A stretch of DNA of 64,000 bases. Origin: Arthrobacter sp. Marseille-P9274 (lineage in GTDB: Bacteria; Actinomycetota; Actinomycetes; Actinomycetales; Micrococcaceae). The position numbers were made by a program, and so were the translations under genes. Under the pieces are notes generated by a model, which was not told the DNA's origin, did not search any database, and saw only the letters and a program-made list of their open reading frames with translations. The stretch covers positions 434,001 through 498,000 of the forward strand of contig NZ_CAMPOV010000002.1 in NCBI RefSeq assembly GCF_946892675.1. The letters run 5' to 3'. Positions 43,241 to 50,873 of the stretch are shown one piece after another; the first letter of the stretch is position 1, and every line of letters begins with the position of its first letter.

Positions 43241-44175
43241 TACTTGCTCCCCGCCGTCTCAGGCTGCAGTTCCGCCGGCAGCTCCGGAAACTCCTCGCCA
43301 ACGGTCTGCAGCCGCTGGCCGAACAGATCGTCGAACCGCTCGCCCAGCGCCTCGTAGGTCCAGCCGCCGTCGCGGTACTCGGTCGCCACGGCCTCCGGGT
43401 GGGACCACAGCTGCAGGCGGTCGCCGCCGACGCCGATCGCCTGGCCGGTGACATTGGCGGCCGCGTCGGAGGCGAGGTAGGCAACCAGCCCTGCAACGTC
43501 GTCGGCCGTTCCGAAACCCAGGTCCTTGCGGAAGAAGTCCGGCATGGCCTCTCCGCGCTCATCCGCCTCGACCGCCTTCTGGAAGAAGGGCACGGTCTTG
43601 GTCATCGCGGTGGCGGCCACCGGGATGACGGCGTTGGCGGTGATTCCGGCCTTCTTCATCTCCAGCGCCCAGGTGCGGACCATGCCAACGATCCCGGCCT
43701 TGGCGGCGGCATAGTTCGTCTGGCCGAAGTTGCCGCGCTGGCCCGTGGGCGAGCCGATCGTGATGATGCGGCCGGGGATGCGGTTCTCCTTGAAGTAGGC
43801 GTAGGCCTCGCGCACGCAGGTGAAGGTGCCGCGCAGGTGCACGTTAATGACGAGGTCGAAGTCCTCGTCCGTCATCTTCAGCAGCGACTTGTCGCGCAGC
43901 ACGCCCGCGTTGGTGACCAGGATGTCCAGCCGGCCGAAATTGTCGACGGCGGCAGCCACCAGCTGCTTCGCGGTCTCCGTCGAGCCGACGGGGGCCACCA
44001 CGGCCACGGCCCGGCCGCCGGCCGCGGTGATGCCGGCAACGGCTTCGTCCGCGATCTGCTGGTCAACGTCATTAATAACGACGGCGGCGCCCTGCTTCGC
44101 CAGTTCCTGTGCGTAGGCCAGGCCAAGCCCGCGGCCGCTGCCGGTGACGATGGCTGCTTTTCCTGCCAGTGACAT
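43240..44175 (-). CDS. Short-chain dehydrogenase/reductase
   Basis: 311 residues from ATG 44175 (AAAGGAG 8 bases upstream). Classical SDR: cofactor motif TGSGRGLG (11-18), NAG at 89-91, catalytic S142, Y155 and K159 (GSPTGQRGNFGQTNYAAAKAG). A C-terminal extension of ~50 residues (YEALGERFDDLFGQRL) resembles the peroxisomal multifunctional-type 3-hydroxyacyl-CoA dehydrogenase group, fitting a role in CoA-ester oxidation with the neighbouring genes. First gene of the operon, divergent from a MarR gene. Confidence 0.92.
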   Translation of the reverse strand: MSLAGKAAIVTGSGRGLGLAYAQELAKQGAAVVINDVDQQIADEAVAGITAAGGRAVAVVAPVGSTETAKQLVAAAVDNFGRLDILVTNAGVLRDKSLLKMTDEDFDLVINVHLRGTFTCVREAYAYFKENRIPGRIITIGSPTGQRGNFGQTNYAAAKAGIVGMVRTWALEMKKAGITANAVIPVAATAMTKTVPFFQKAVEADERGEAMPDFFRKDLGFGTADDVAGLVAYLASDAAANVTGQAIGVGGDRLQLWSHPEAVATEYRDGGWTYEALGERFDDLFGQRLQTVGEEFPELPAELQPETAGSK

Positions 44176-44237
44176 AACGTAAGCTCCTTTGCTCAGGTCC
44201 CGGCCCATGGCCAGGACCAGCGTGCGACTGTTCCAAA

Positions 44238-44262
44238 ATCAATGACAACGTATACCATTGAT
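44238..44262. promoter_or_regulatory. Candidate MarR operator in the divergent promoter region
   Basis: ATCAATG (44238-44244) and CATTGAT (44256-44262), a perfect 7-11-7 inverted repeat placed midway between the SDR start (44175) and the MarR start (44313) in an unusually AT-rich stretch. Centre-to-centre distance is 18 bases. Confidence 0.6.
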
Positions 44263-44312
44263 AAAGTCAACAGATTTTCGGCAGGACCTGCCCGAGTAAG
44301 ATGCGAGGAACC

Positions 44313-44831
44313 ATGGCGATACAGAAGACGGCAGAGCCCCGCTCCGGCAGCGCCACCCAGGCGGCGGAGGCAAATGGAGCGGCCACGGGTCCGGAACGGC
44401 TTATGGCCGCCGAACTCGCCGATGAAATCGAGTTCCTGACCGCTCGGGCCCGCTCCGTCGGCTCCAGCCGGGCGAACCTCACCCTCAAAGAGCTGGACCT
44501 GAAGGTGCGCTCCTACTCCGTGCTGTCGCTGGCCTGCAGCGACCTCAACCCCTCACAGCGCGAACTGGCCGACTTCCTCAGCCTGGATCCCAGCCAGATC
44601 GTGGCCCTCGTGGACGAGCTGGAACGCCGCGGCGCCGTCACCCGGGAAGCCGACCCCCGCGACCGCCGCTCCAAGGTCATCGTCGCCACCCCGGAGGGAC
44701 GACGGCTCTACAAGCAGGCCTTCGACCTCGTGCGAACGGCCGAAGAGCACTCGCTCGGCGAGCTCAGCCTCGAAGAACGCGACCTGCTCCGCACCTTGCT
44801 CAGGCGCATCGCCTTCGAAGCTGCCGACTGA
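44313..44831 (+). CDS. MarR-family regulator of the catabolic operon
   Basis: 172 residues from ATG 44313 (GAGG upstream). Winged helix: YSVLSLACSDLNPSQRELAD, FLSLDPSQIVALVDELERRG and wing AVTREADPRDRRSKVIVATPEG. An N-terminal Ala/Gly-rich disordered tail of ~30 residues precedes the domain. Divergent from the SDR-led catabolic operon with an inverted repeat between, so it is probably the operon's repressor released by a CoA ester or aromatic acid (inference). Confidence 0.9.
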   Translation: MAIQKTAEPRSGSATQAAEANGAATGPERLMAAELADEIEFLTARARSVGSSRANLTLKELDLKVRSYSVLSLACSDLNPSQRELADFLSLDPSQIVALVDELERRGAVTREADPRDRRSKVIVATPEGRRLYKQAFDLVRTAEEHSLGELSLEERDLLRTLLRRIAFEAAD

Positions 44832-44867
44832 CTTCAATCCACTGTCCCGGCGTTGGACCGGTCCCCG

Positions 44868-45284
44868 TCAGCGCTTGACCAGCAGGTTGGGATGCAGTTC
44901 CCGCCAGCCGTCCTGCTGCAGTCTGGACGAATCGAAGCCGTCCGTCACGAGCATGGCCCGCACACCGTCAATTCCGGTCGCCACCGGGGCCTTCTCTGAG
45001 CAGCCCGCGACCCAGGACGAGCCGTCGCGCTGCCCATCGATCACAATGCACGCCGCCGACGCCGCCCCATCGGCGGCCGGTTTCGCCGCGTAGAAGGCTA
45101 CTCCGTCGGACTCGGCCAGGAACCGGGAGCTCGCGGCGTCCAGCTCCGCCGCTTTCAGGTATGCAGGCAGCGCGTCGCGGGGCGCCGCCTCGACCTCGAA
45201 CGCGCCCACCCCTTCCGGACCACCGCAGGCCGCCGCCACCAGCGCGGCCAAGCCCATGACCGCCGCCAGAACCATCCGCTTCAT
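44868..45284 (-). CDS. Putative lipoprotein of unknown function
   Basis: 138 residues: N-terminal MKRMVLAAVMGLAALVAAAC with C20 as a possible (slightly atypical AAAC) lipobox, then a small alpha/beta domain with two further cysteines (ASAACIVIDGQ, WVAGCSEK) that could form a disulphide. GGAGAGG precedes the ATG. No domain recognised. It lies between the catabolic operon's regulator and a repeat region, so its operon membership is unclear. Confidence 0.7.
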   Translation of the reverse strand: MKRMVLAAVMGLAALVAAACGGPEGVGAFEVEAAPRDALPAYLKAAELDAASSRFLAESDGVAFYAAKPAADGAASAACIVIDGQRDGSSWVAGCSEKAPVATGIDGVRAMLVTDGFDSSRLQQDGWRELHPNLLVKR

Positions 45285-45398
45285 AACCAGCCTCTCCCCC
45301 GGTTCCACCAACCTAAGCGCAGCCCAAGTGCAGGGCGGCGTGAATCCGGGCTTCTTTTCGATAACGGTTCCACCCGGACACGCCCACCTGCCACCCAC

Positions 45399-45540
45399 CG
45401 CCTGCCTGCTTGCTTGCCAGCGAAGCCGTCACCGTCTGCCTGCCTGCTGCCAGCGAAGCCCGGCATCGCCTGCCTGCTTGCTTGCCAGCGAAGCCGTCAC
45501 CGTCTGCCTGCCTGCTGCCAGCGAAGCCCGGCACCGCCTG
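45399..45540. repeat. 68-bp direct repeats with nested sub-repeats
   Basis: Bases 45399-45466 and 45467-45534 are near-identical (last base differs), followed by a partial third copy. Each 68-bp unit is itself a 38-bp plus a 30-bp half, both carrying GCCTGCCTGC and CCAGCGAAGCC, so CCAGCGAAGCC occurs four times. Located in the 440-base gene-free gap 45285-45724. Confidence 0.92.
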
Positions 45541-45647
45541 CTGGGTCCCACCACCGAGCTCTTCCAACCAGGATCCCCCAGGCTGCCTCCGCCCCACGGT
45601 CGATTCCTCCTTAGCCGGCCCCCGCCGTCGTAATCCCCCATACGCGA

Positions 45648-45685
45648 ATGGCAGTTGCCCTCCCCCACGGAAGGGCAACTGCCAT
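45648..45685 (-). terminator. Terminator of the ABC transporter operon
   Basis: Perfect 14-bp stem ATGGCAGTTGCCCT/AGGGCAACTGCCAT (45648-45661 with 45672-45685), 10-base loop, 40 bases past the ATPase gene stop. Confidence 0.75.
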
Positions 45686-45724
45686 CGGGATACTGCTGGA
45701 CCGCCTCGGAACGATCGACGGCGG

Positions 45725-46576
45725 TCAGGCCTGCCGCGCGGCTGCGGGGCGGTGTCCGGCTTTGGCGAGCTGGATCTGTTCGTAGACGTGGTGGCGTAGT
45801 TCGGTGAAGCGGGGCAGGGCGCGGGTGTTGAGCTGGTCGCGTTCGTCGGGCAGGTCGATGGTGATGTCTTCCTGGACGACGGTCGGCGAGGAGGACAGGA
45901 TGATTACGCGCTGGCCGAGGTAGACGGACTCGTCGATGTCGTGCGTGACGAACAGGACGGTCACGCCGAGCTTGCGCCAGACGGTGCGGATCAGGTCCTC
46001 GAGGTCGGCGCGGGTCTGCGCGTCGACGGCGGCGAACGGTTCGTCCATCAGCAGGACCTCGGGCTGGTAGGCCACGGCCCGGGCGATCGCGACGCGCTGC
46101 TGCATGCCGCCGGAGAGCTGCCACGGGTAGGACTGCGGCACGTGCGCCAGTCCCACGGCTTCCAGGGCGTCGTCGACCAGGCGGTCGCGTTCGGCCTTGG
46201 GCACGCCCTGGTTCTTCAGCGGCAGTTCAACGTTCTCGCGGACCCGCATCCAGGGGAACAGCGAGCGGCCGTACTCCTGGAACACCACGGCCATCTTCTT
46301 CGGCGGGCCGACGACCCTGGTGCCGTTGAGCAGCACCTCGCCCTCGGTCGGGGCCATCAGGCCGGCGATGCATTTGAGCAGCGTGGTCTTGCCGGACCCG
46401 GACGGGCCGACCAGGCAGGCCAGCTCCCCTGCGCGCAGGTCGAAGGTGAGGTTGCGGACGGCCTCGATGTCGCCGCCGTCGGTCTTGTAGACCTTTTTCA
46501 TGCCGCGGACCGAGAGCATTGCCTCGTTCGCGGGGAGGGTCTTGCCGGCCGGTGCCGGGGTTGTCTCAGACTGCAT
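45725..46576 (-). CDS. ABC transporter ATP-binding protein (SsuB/TauB type)
   Basis: 283-residue ATPase energising import. Walker A GPSGSGKTTLL, Q-loop FQEYGRSLFPWM, signature SYPWQLSGGMQQRVAIARA, Walker B LLMDEPFAAVDAQTR and switch His in FVTHDIDESVYL. An N-terminal ~25-residue tail precedes the first strand, and a basic Ala-rich tail ends it. It overlaps the upstream permease by 11 bases. Last gene of a three-gene unit without a binding protein. Confidence 0.95.
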   Translation of the reverse strand: MQSETTPAPAGKTLPANEAMLSVRGMKKVYKTDGGDIEAVRNLTFDLRAGELACLVGPSGSGKTTLLKCIAGLMAPTEGEVLLNGTRVVGPPKKMAVVFQEYGRSLFPWMRVRENVELPLKNQGVPKAERDRLVDDALEAVGLAHVPQSYPWQLSGGMQQRVAIARAVAYQPEVLLMDEPFAAVDAQTRADLEDLIRTVWRKLGVTVLFVTHDIDESVYLGQRVIILSSSPTVVQEDITIDLPDERDQLNTRALPRFTELRHHVYEQIQLAKAGHRPAAARQA

Positions 46577-47339
46577 TTTCTACCTCTCGCAGGCCGTGGT
46601 ACCAGCGCAGGATCCTGCGCTCGGTGAATTGGAAGATGAACGACATGGCCACACCGATCAGGCCCAGCACCACGATGCCGGACCACATTTCCGGAATCGC
46701 GAACGAGCGCTGGAACTGCACGATGGTGAAGCCGAGCCCCGACGAGGAGGCGAACATTTCGGAGATGACCATCAGGATCAGGCCGATGGACAGGCACTGG
46801 CGGACACCGGCCATGATCTGCGGGCCGGCGGAGGGCAGGACCAGGTACTTGATCCTCGCCCAGCCCCGGATGCCGTAGGTGTGGGCGCTGTCGGAGAGGA
46901 CCGAGTCGATCGCGCGGACGCCTTCGATGGTGTTCAGCAGCACCGGCCAGACGCAGCCGGAGATGATCACGACGACCTTCATGCCGTCCGTGATGCCCAT
47001 CAGCAGCATCAGGACCGGCACCAGCACCGGCGGCGGGATCGCCCGGAAGAACTCTAGCACCGGCTCGGTCAGGTCCCGCAGCCACTTGATCGAACCGATC
47101 AGCAGGCCCGCCACGATGCCGATGATGATCGCCGCGACCACGCCGACGAAGAGCCGGCCGAGGCTGGGCAGCACGTCCGAGACGATCCGCTCACCGAACC
47201 AGGTCTCGCCGAACTTCTCCGCCAGCACCCCGGGGGTCGGCACGAAGAAATTCGTCTCGCCGAGGGTGGAGGCCCACCAGATCATGACCAGGATGACCGG
47301 CAGCGCCAGCGCGTACCCGATCCCCTTCAGAATTTTCAT
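46566..47339 (-). CDS. ABC transporter permease (SsuC/TauC type), 2
   Basis: 257 residues with six transmembrane helices and the EAA coupling loop RGWARIKYLVLPSAGPQIMA. BPD_transp_1 family of nitrate/sulfonate/taurine-type importers. Starts four bases inside the upstream permease stop and overlaps the ATPase gene at its 3' end, so the three proteins are made together. Its partner permease differs in sequence, implying a heterodimeric channel. Confidence 0.93.
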   Translation of the reverse strand: MKILKGIGYALALPVILVMIWWASTLGETNFFVPTPGVLAEKFGETWFGERIVSDVLPSLGRLFVGVVAAIIIGIVAGLLIGSIKWLRDLTEPVLEFFRAIPPPVLVPVLMLLMGITDGMKVVVIISGCVWPVLLNTIEGVRAIDSVLSDSAHTYGIRGWARIKYLVLPSAGPQIMAGVRQCLSIGLILMVISEMFASSSGLGFTIVQFQRSFAIPEMWSGIVVLGLIGVAMSFIFQFTERRILRWYHGLREVENAV

Positions 47340-48172
47340 ACGATCACCTCGGAACGGATGGACGAGTGCCAGGACAGGGTCTTGCGCTCGATCCAGCGCA
47401 TCAGCAGGTTGATCAGCACGCCGATCAGGCCGGTCGCCAGGACCAGGGCGTACATGCCCGAGATCGCGCCGCCCGACTGAGCCAATGCGATTTCGCGGCC
47501 CAGCCCCGGCGAACCGATGACCAGTTCGGCCGTGATCGCCAGGATCAGCGCCACCGAAGCGGCCAGGCGCACGCCGGTCATCAGGTACGGCAGCGCGGTC
47601 GGGAAGACCACGTACCGGATCCGGGCCACCCGGCCCAGCCCGTAGGACTTAGCCGTGTTCATCGCCACGTTGTCCACGTCCGTCACCCCGTACAGCACCT
47701 GGATGAAGACCTGCCAGAAGGAGGCATACACGACCAGCATCAACGTGGACTCGATCTTCACACCGAACAGCAGCACCGCCAGCGGGATCAGCGCCACCGA
47801 CGGAATCGGCCGCAGGAACTCCACCGTGGAATTAGTCAGCTTCCGCAGGAACGACGACGAACCGATGATGAAGCCCAGCACCGTGGCCAGCACGATCGCG
47901 ATCACCAGGCCCAGCAGCCAGGCCAGCATCGTCTCGCCCACCGCAACCCAGAAAGCCGTCAGGCCGAAATCGCGGGCCAGGGCCCCGATCACCTCGGACG
48001 CCGGCGGCAGGAACCGCGGCTCGACAATACCGACCCTGGGCACCAACTCCCAGATCAACAGAAAGGCCAGGATGCCGGCGATGCCCAGCAACTGCTTGCT
48101 CGGCATCTTCCTCGCCGGGCGCTTCGGTGCGGCGTGCGCGGCACCGCTCTTGTTAACCGCCTGCGCCGTCAT
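47336..48172 (-). CDS. ABC transporter permease (SsuC/TauC type), 1
   Basis: 278 residues. A charged N-terminal tail (NKSGAAHAAPKRPARKMPSK) is followed by six helices and the EAA loop LGRVARIRYVVFPTALPYLM. Same family as the next gene, with moderate similarity. First gene of the unit; upstream lie two overlapping palindromes (48254-48277). The orphan binding lipoproteins at 38577-40600 are the obvious candidates to serve it (inference). Confidence 0.93.
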   Translation of the reverse strand: MTAQAVNKSGAAHAAPKRPARKMPSKQLLGIAGILAFLLIWELVPRVGIVEPRFLPPASEVIGALARDFGLTAFWVAVGETMLAWLLGLVIAIVLATVLGFIIGSSSFLRKLTNSTVEFLRPIPSVALIPLAVLLFGVKIESTLMLVVYASFWQVFIQVLYGVTDVDNVAMNTAKSYGLGRVARIRYVVFPTALPYLMTGVRLAASVALILAITAELVIGSPGLGREIALAQSGGAISGMYALVLATGLIGVLINLLMRWIERKTLSWHSSIRSEVIV

Positions 48173-48253
48173 ACCGATGCGGTCCTCGGTCGTTTCATTT
48201 CCACTCCTTCGTGCCCCCTCAGCGAGCGGGATGCCGCGTCAGTGTTCGCTTAT

Positions 48254-48277
48254 TGAACAGCTGTTCACTAGCTAGTG
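48254..48277. promoter_or_regulatory. Two overlapping perfect palindromes upstream of the ABC unit
   Basis: TGAACAGCTGTTCA (48254-48267) overlaps CACTAGCTAGTG (48266-48277). They lie about 85 bases before the first permease start, in the 380-base gap 48173-48555 that holds no other gene. The first has TetR-operator form. Confidence 0.6.
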
Positions 48278-48555
48278 TGAGATGACCCACCGAGTGGCGT
48301 CAAACACGGCGTGATGATCGTTACACACAAGATATTCCGTGACGCAGGCCGACAAATCAAGTTGAAAAACTCAATTGTTTGTGATTCCACGAAAATTCCG
48401 TCGCGCGCACGCCGGGCAGACGACCACCGCTGAGGGCCCTCTGGCACTTGCCGCAGCCGACCGGCGCAGTAGCGTTTGACTTGACGGGGTGAGTCACCGG
48501 TCCGAAGTAAATGCGGATGAACGCGCCCCCGCTCGCCGCAAGAGGGGGATCCGAC

Positions 48556-49191
48556 GTGGAAACGATGAAGATGAAGCGGGCTCTCCCCGCTGTCGCCGCT
48601 GCCCTGCTGACGCTTGCGGGCTGTGCGCCGGCGGAGCCGCCCGCCACGTCACCGGCCACGACCCGGGCCAGCGCCACTGTGGGAGCATCCTCGGACGCCC
48701 CGGAGCAAAGCCCGACCTGGACGACGCCAGTGGCGACCGGAAGCGGGCCGGTGTTGTCGCCGCCCGGCACGCAGGACAGTGCTGCACCAGCAGCGCTGAC
48801 GCTTTACTACGTGGCGGTGGACGATGCCGGCGGGTCCGGCGAAGCCATCGGCTGCGGCGACAGCCTGGTGGCGACCTATACGGAGCGCCTGAGCACTCCG
48901 GACAGAGTTCGCGAGGCGATGGAACGGTTGCTCGCCGACAAGGGGCAGTTCCTTGGAGAGTCGGGACTGTACAACGCGCTGTACCAATCCGACCTGTCCT
49001 TCGTCCGGGCAAGCACGGAGGCGGACACCGTCATGGTGGAGCTGGAGGGCCAACTGCAGTCCGGAGGAACGTGTGACGACCCTCGAATCGAACGCCAGCT
49101 GGAACAGACAGCGGCGACCGCTGCGGGCACGGGGACGTCCGTGGTCCTCGTCAACGGCGTCCCGGTCGAAGAGCTGCTAAGCGGCAAATAG
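48556..49191 (+). CDS. GerMN-domain lipoprotein
   Basis: 211 residues from GTG 48556 (GAGGGGGA about 7 bases upstream; ATG 48565 is an alternative). Lipobox LAGC (C23), then a Ser/Thr/Pro-rich tether of ~70 residues and a GerMN domain: ALTLYYVAVDDAGG, DRVREAMERLLADKGQF, SFVRASTEADTVMVEL and a C-terminal AATAAGTGTSVVLVNG. GerMN proteins act at the cell envelope (sporulation GerM, LpqB). Two cysteines (IGCGDS, GGTCDD) may bond. Function here unknown. Confidence 0.85.
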   Translation: METMKMKRALPAVAAALLTLAGCAPAEPPATSPATTRASATVGASSDAPEQSPTWTTPVATGSGPVLSPPGTQDSAAPAALTLYYVAVDDAGGSGEAIGCGDSLVATYTERLSTPDRVREAMERLLADKGQFLGESGLYNALYQSDLSFVRASTEADTVMVELEGQLQSGGTCDDPRIERQLEQTAATAAGTGTSVVLVNGVPVEELLSGK

Positions 49192-49230
49192 CGGCCGCTT
49201 TCCTGGGAGGCGATTGTTTTTGGACAGGGA

Positions 49231-49265
49231 ACTGGCCGGAACCGTTGGGGGGAGTTCCGGCCAGT
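49231..49265. terminator. Bidirectional hairpin between GerMN gene and peptide gene
   Basis: Perfect 12-bp stem ACTGGCCGGAAC/GTTCCGGCCAGT (49231-49242 with 49254-49265). No strong T tract on either strand. Confidence 0.6.
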
Positions 49266-49293
49266 GGCTTATGGGGTTATTGAGGTAGGAGGG

Positions 49294-49479
49294 TCACTGC
49301 CAGGCGTGGTCCGCCCAAGCCGCATCCCGTGAGTAGTCGCTCCCGGTCAGGTTCCACAGGTCGCCGTCCGGTCCGTGCGAGGCGAGCCCGCCCATCTCTT
49401 CGAGGGCGTCGGTGCTGGTCTGGTCAGTAGTTTCGGACGAGCGCAGGTAGACGGCGTTGGCCGACGTAAACGGGGTCAT
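49294..49479 (-). CDS. Candidate RiPP precursor peptide B (61 residues)
   Basis: 61 residues, acidic, with no cysteine and no signal peptide. An N-terminal MTPFTSANAVYL is followed by a Ser/Thr-rich segment (RSSETTDQTSTDALEEMGGL) and a Trp/Asp-rich end (DLWNLTGSDYSRDAAWADHAWQ split across 38-61). The ATG overlaps the stop of the lantibiotic-dehydratase-like gene (ATGA), so it is made together with it. Its AAW element near the C-terminus recurs in the peptide at 50543-50677. Function as a modified peptide is an inference. Confidence 0.6.
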   Translation of the reverse strand: MTPFTSANAVYLRSSETTDQTSTDALEEMGGLASHGPDGDLWNLTGSDYSRDAAWADHAWQ

Positions 49480-50447
49480 CTTCTTCTCTTCTCCAACAGA
49501 GCGGATTCAGTATCAGGCGTCCACGCGCGGGCGTAGATTCCCAAGGCTGCTTCTTCCCACATCGTGAAGCCAAGCCGATTCATCATGTAGTGCGACTGGC
49601 TGAACATAAGGTTCTGGGCGCTGCGGCTCACCCGGGACTTGTCAGCCCGGTAGAGGTAAGCATCAATTGCCCGCTTCCAGCGGCGGCGCCAGTTCTGCAC
49701 GGAGCCTTCGGCTGCTGTCGCTGCCATCAGGCGGTGCATCGGGGCCGTCCTCGGGGCAAGACTGGCAGCCAGACCGGCGCGCGCCTTTGCAGCACCGCGC
49801 CCGAGCTCCAACGTCGAGACCCTCAAATGGTTGTCCCAGCAGTAGTTCCAGGACAGCCTGCGCCGGTCCGGCCACTGGGCGGACTTCGGGCCGTTCATCA
49901 TTGCCCAGGCGGCATCCGAGAGCAACAGCGCTCCCAGGGCCGTCCGCCCCTGCGACTTGCTGAAGCGGCCAACCGCCCAGCTCGCAAGTTCAGATGAAAG
50001 CTCGAAGACCTCCTCGGCCAGAACCAGGCCATCGGCGCCGCCGAATCGGTCCAGCTCCGATTCGTGAACCATCGACACCGGCTCAGGCCCGACCAGGCCG
50101 GCCAGGTCCTCGCAGTTCGGAGGCAGTACGTAGTTCTGCTGGATCCTGGCAGTGGGCACGGCTTCAAGGAGCCGGCCCCGGGCCGCCAACTCAAACCTCT
50201 GGAGGCTATCGAGGGCTGAGCGGTGGCCCAGGAACCGGACCTTTATGTGAGGCCCCACCTCATCAACATGATGACCGAAGTACCAGCGGCCCACGCCTTC
50301 GCGGCGAGCGTGGGCCACCAGCGGCGTAACCAGTTCTCCTATGACGGTTTCGGCTACGTCCTGTCTACCCGTGTATATAGACAGGACCCACCAGTATGAT
50401 TTGAGACTGAGCGTTTCCGAGGTGCGGATGGCTGTCAGCTGGCTCAT
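49476..50447 (-). CDS. Stand-alone lantibiotic-dehydratase C-terminal-type protein
   Basis: 323 residues. The N-terminal third matches the SpaB_C / thiopeptide-type bacteriocin biosynthesis pattern: SYWWVLSIYTGRQDVAETVI, VTPLVAHARREGVGRWYFGH and DEVGPHIKVRFLGH. In split dehydratases this domain eliminates glutamate from glutamylated Ser/Thr, and in thiopeptides it builds the pyridine ring. Here there is no LanB N-terminal (glutamylation) partner, no LanC, no transporter. AAGGAG precedes the ATG. It is flanked by two short peptide genes on the same strand, overlapping one of them. The family call is by pattern recognition, without a search. Confidence 0.75.
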   Translation of the reverse strand: MSQLTAIRTSETLSLKSYWWVLSIYTGRQDVAETVIGELVTPLVAHARREGVGRWYFGHHVDEVGPHIKVRFLGHRSALDSLQRFELAARGRLLEAVPTARIQQNYVLPPNCEDLAGLVGPEPVSMVHESELDRFGGADGLVLAEEVFELSSELASWAVGRFSKSQGRTALGALLLSDAAWAMMNGPKSAQWPDRRRLSWNYCWDNHLRVSTLELGRGAAKARAGLAASLAPRTAPMHRLMAATAAEGSVQNWRRRWKRAIDAYLYRADKSRVSRSAQNLMFSQSHYMMNRLGFTMWEEAALGIYARAWTPDTESALLEKRRR

Positions 50448-50542
50448 GCGCTTCTCCTTGGTTAGCTCGCTGGTGGTTGGGGAGGAATAGCCTGGCCGTC
50501 CTGGTTACAGGATCAGCTACATGCTGGGGATGGGGCGGCTTT

Positions 50543-50677
50543 TTACCAGTCCCAGGCTGCGACCGGTGTGCTGTTGGGCTTAGGCCCTTGCTCGGCTACC
50601 ACTGCAGGAGTGGCTGCCGAGATCGCACCGAAGGCAACCAGCAGACCTGCCGTGATGCTGGCGATCCTCTTGAACAT
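50543..50677 (-). CDS. Candidate secreted precursor peptide A (44 residues)
   Basis: 44 residues: Sec-type signal MFKRIASITAGLLVAFGAIS then AATPAVVA with a likely cleavage after A28, leaving EQGPKPNSTPVAAWDW as a 16-residue product. No cysteine. AGGGG lies 7 bases before the ATG. It is upstream of the lantibiotic-dehydratase-like gene on the same strand with a 95-base gap holding a small hairpin (TCCTG/CAGGA, 50499-50512). Too short to be noticed by length filters, but signal and ribosome site are good. Confidence 0.65.
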   Translation of the reverse strand: MFKRIASITAGLLVAFGAISAATPAVVAEQGPKPNSTPVAAWDW

Positions 50678-50857
50678 GTCATTCCCCTTTTGGGTGTGAG
50701 TGGCAAACCATCGGGGAATGCCCCCCGACAACTTCAAGAGTTCCGTGTCAGCCCGGGTGGTGTCCAGCCGGAGGAGGGGCAGGAACCGGACATGCACACA
50801 TTGGGACAGGCGCCGGCGGGTGTCCGCTTGATGCCACCGGTGATTGACCCGAAAATC

Positions 50858-50873
50858 CCTTGAGATTCCAAGG
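50858..50873. promoter_or_regulatory. Inverted repeat in the divergent peptide/regulator region
   Basis: CCTTG-N6-CAAGG (50858-50862 and 50869-50873) in the 300-base gap 50678-50977, between the peptide gene and the LuxR-type regulator. Candidate regulator site. Confidence 0.4.

Noticed and set aside
45399-45540. Repeats considered as a CRISPR array
   Set aside because: The repeats are directly adjacent, the nested halves have unequal length, there are no unique spacers and no cas genes nearby.
49476-50447. Classical lanthipeptide cluster
   Set aside because: No cysteine in either peptide, no LanC cyclase, no glutamylation-domain protein, no protease or ABC exporter beside it; lanthionine formation is therefore not claimed.
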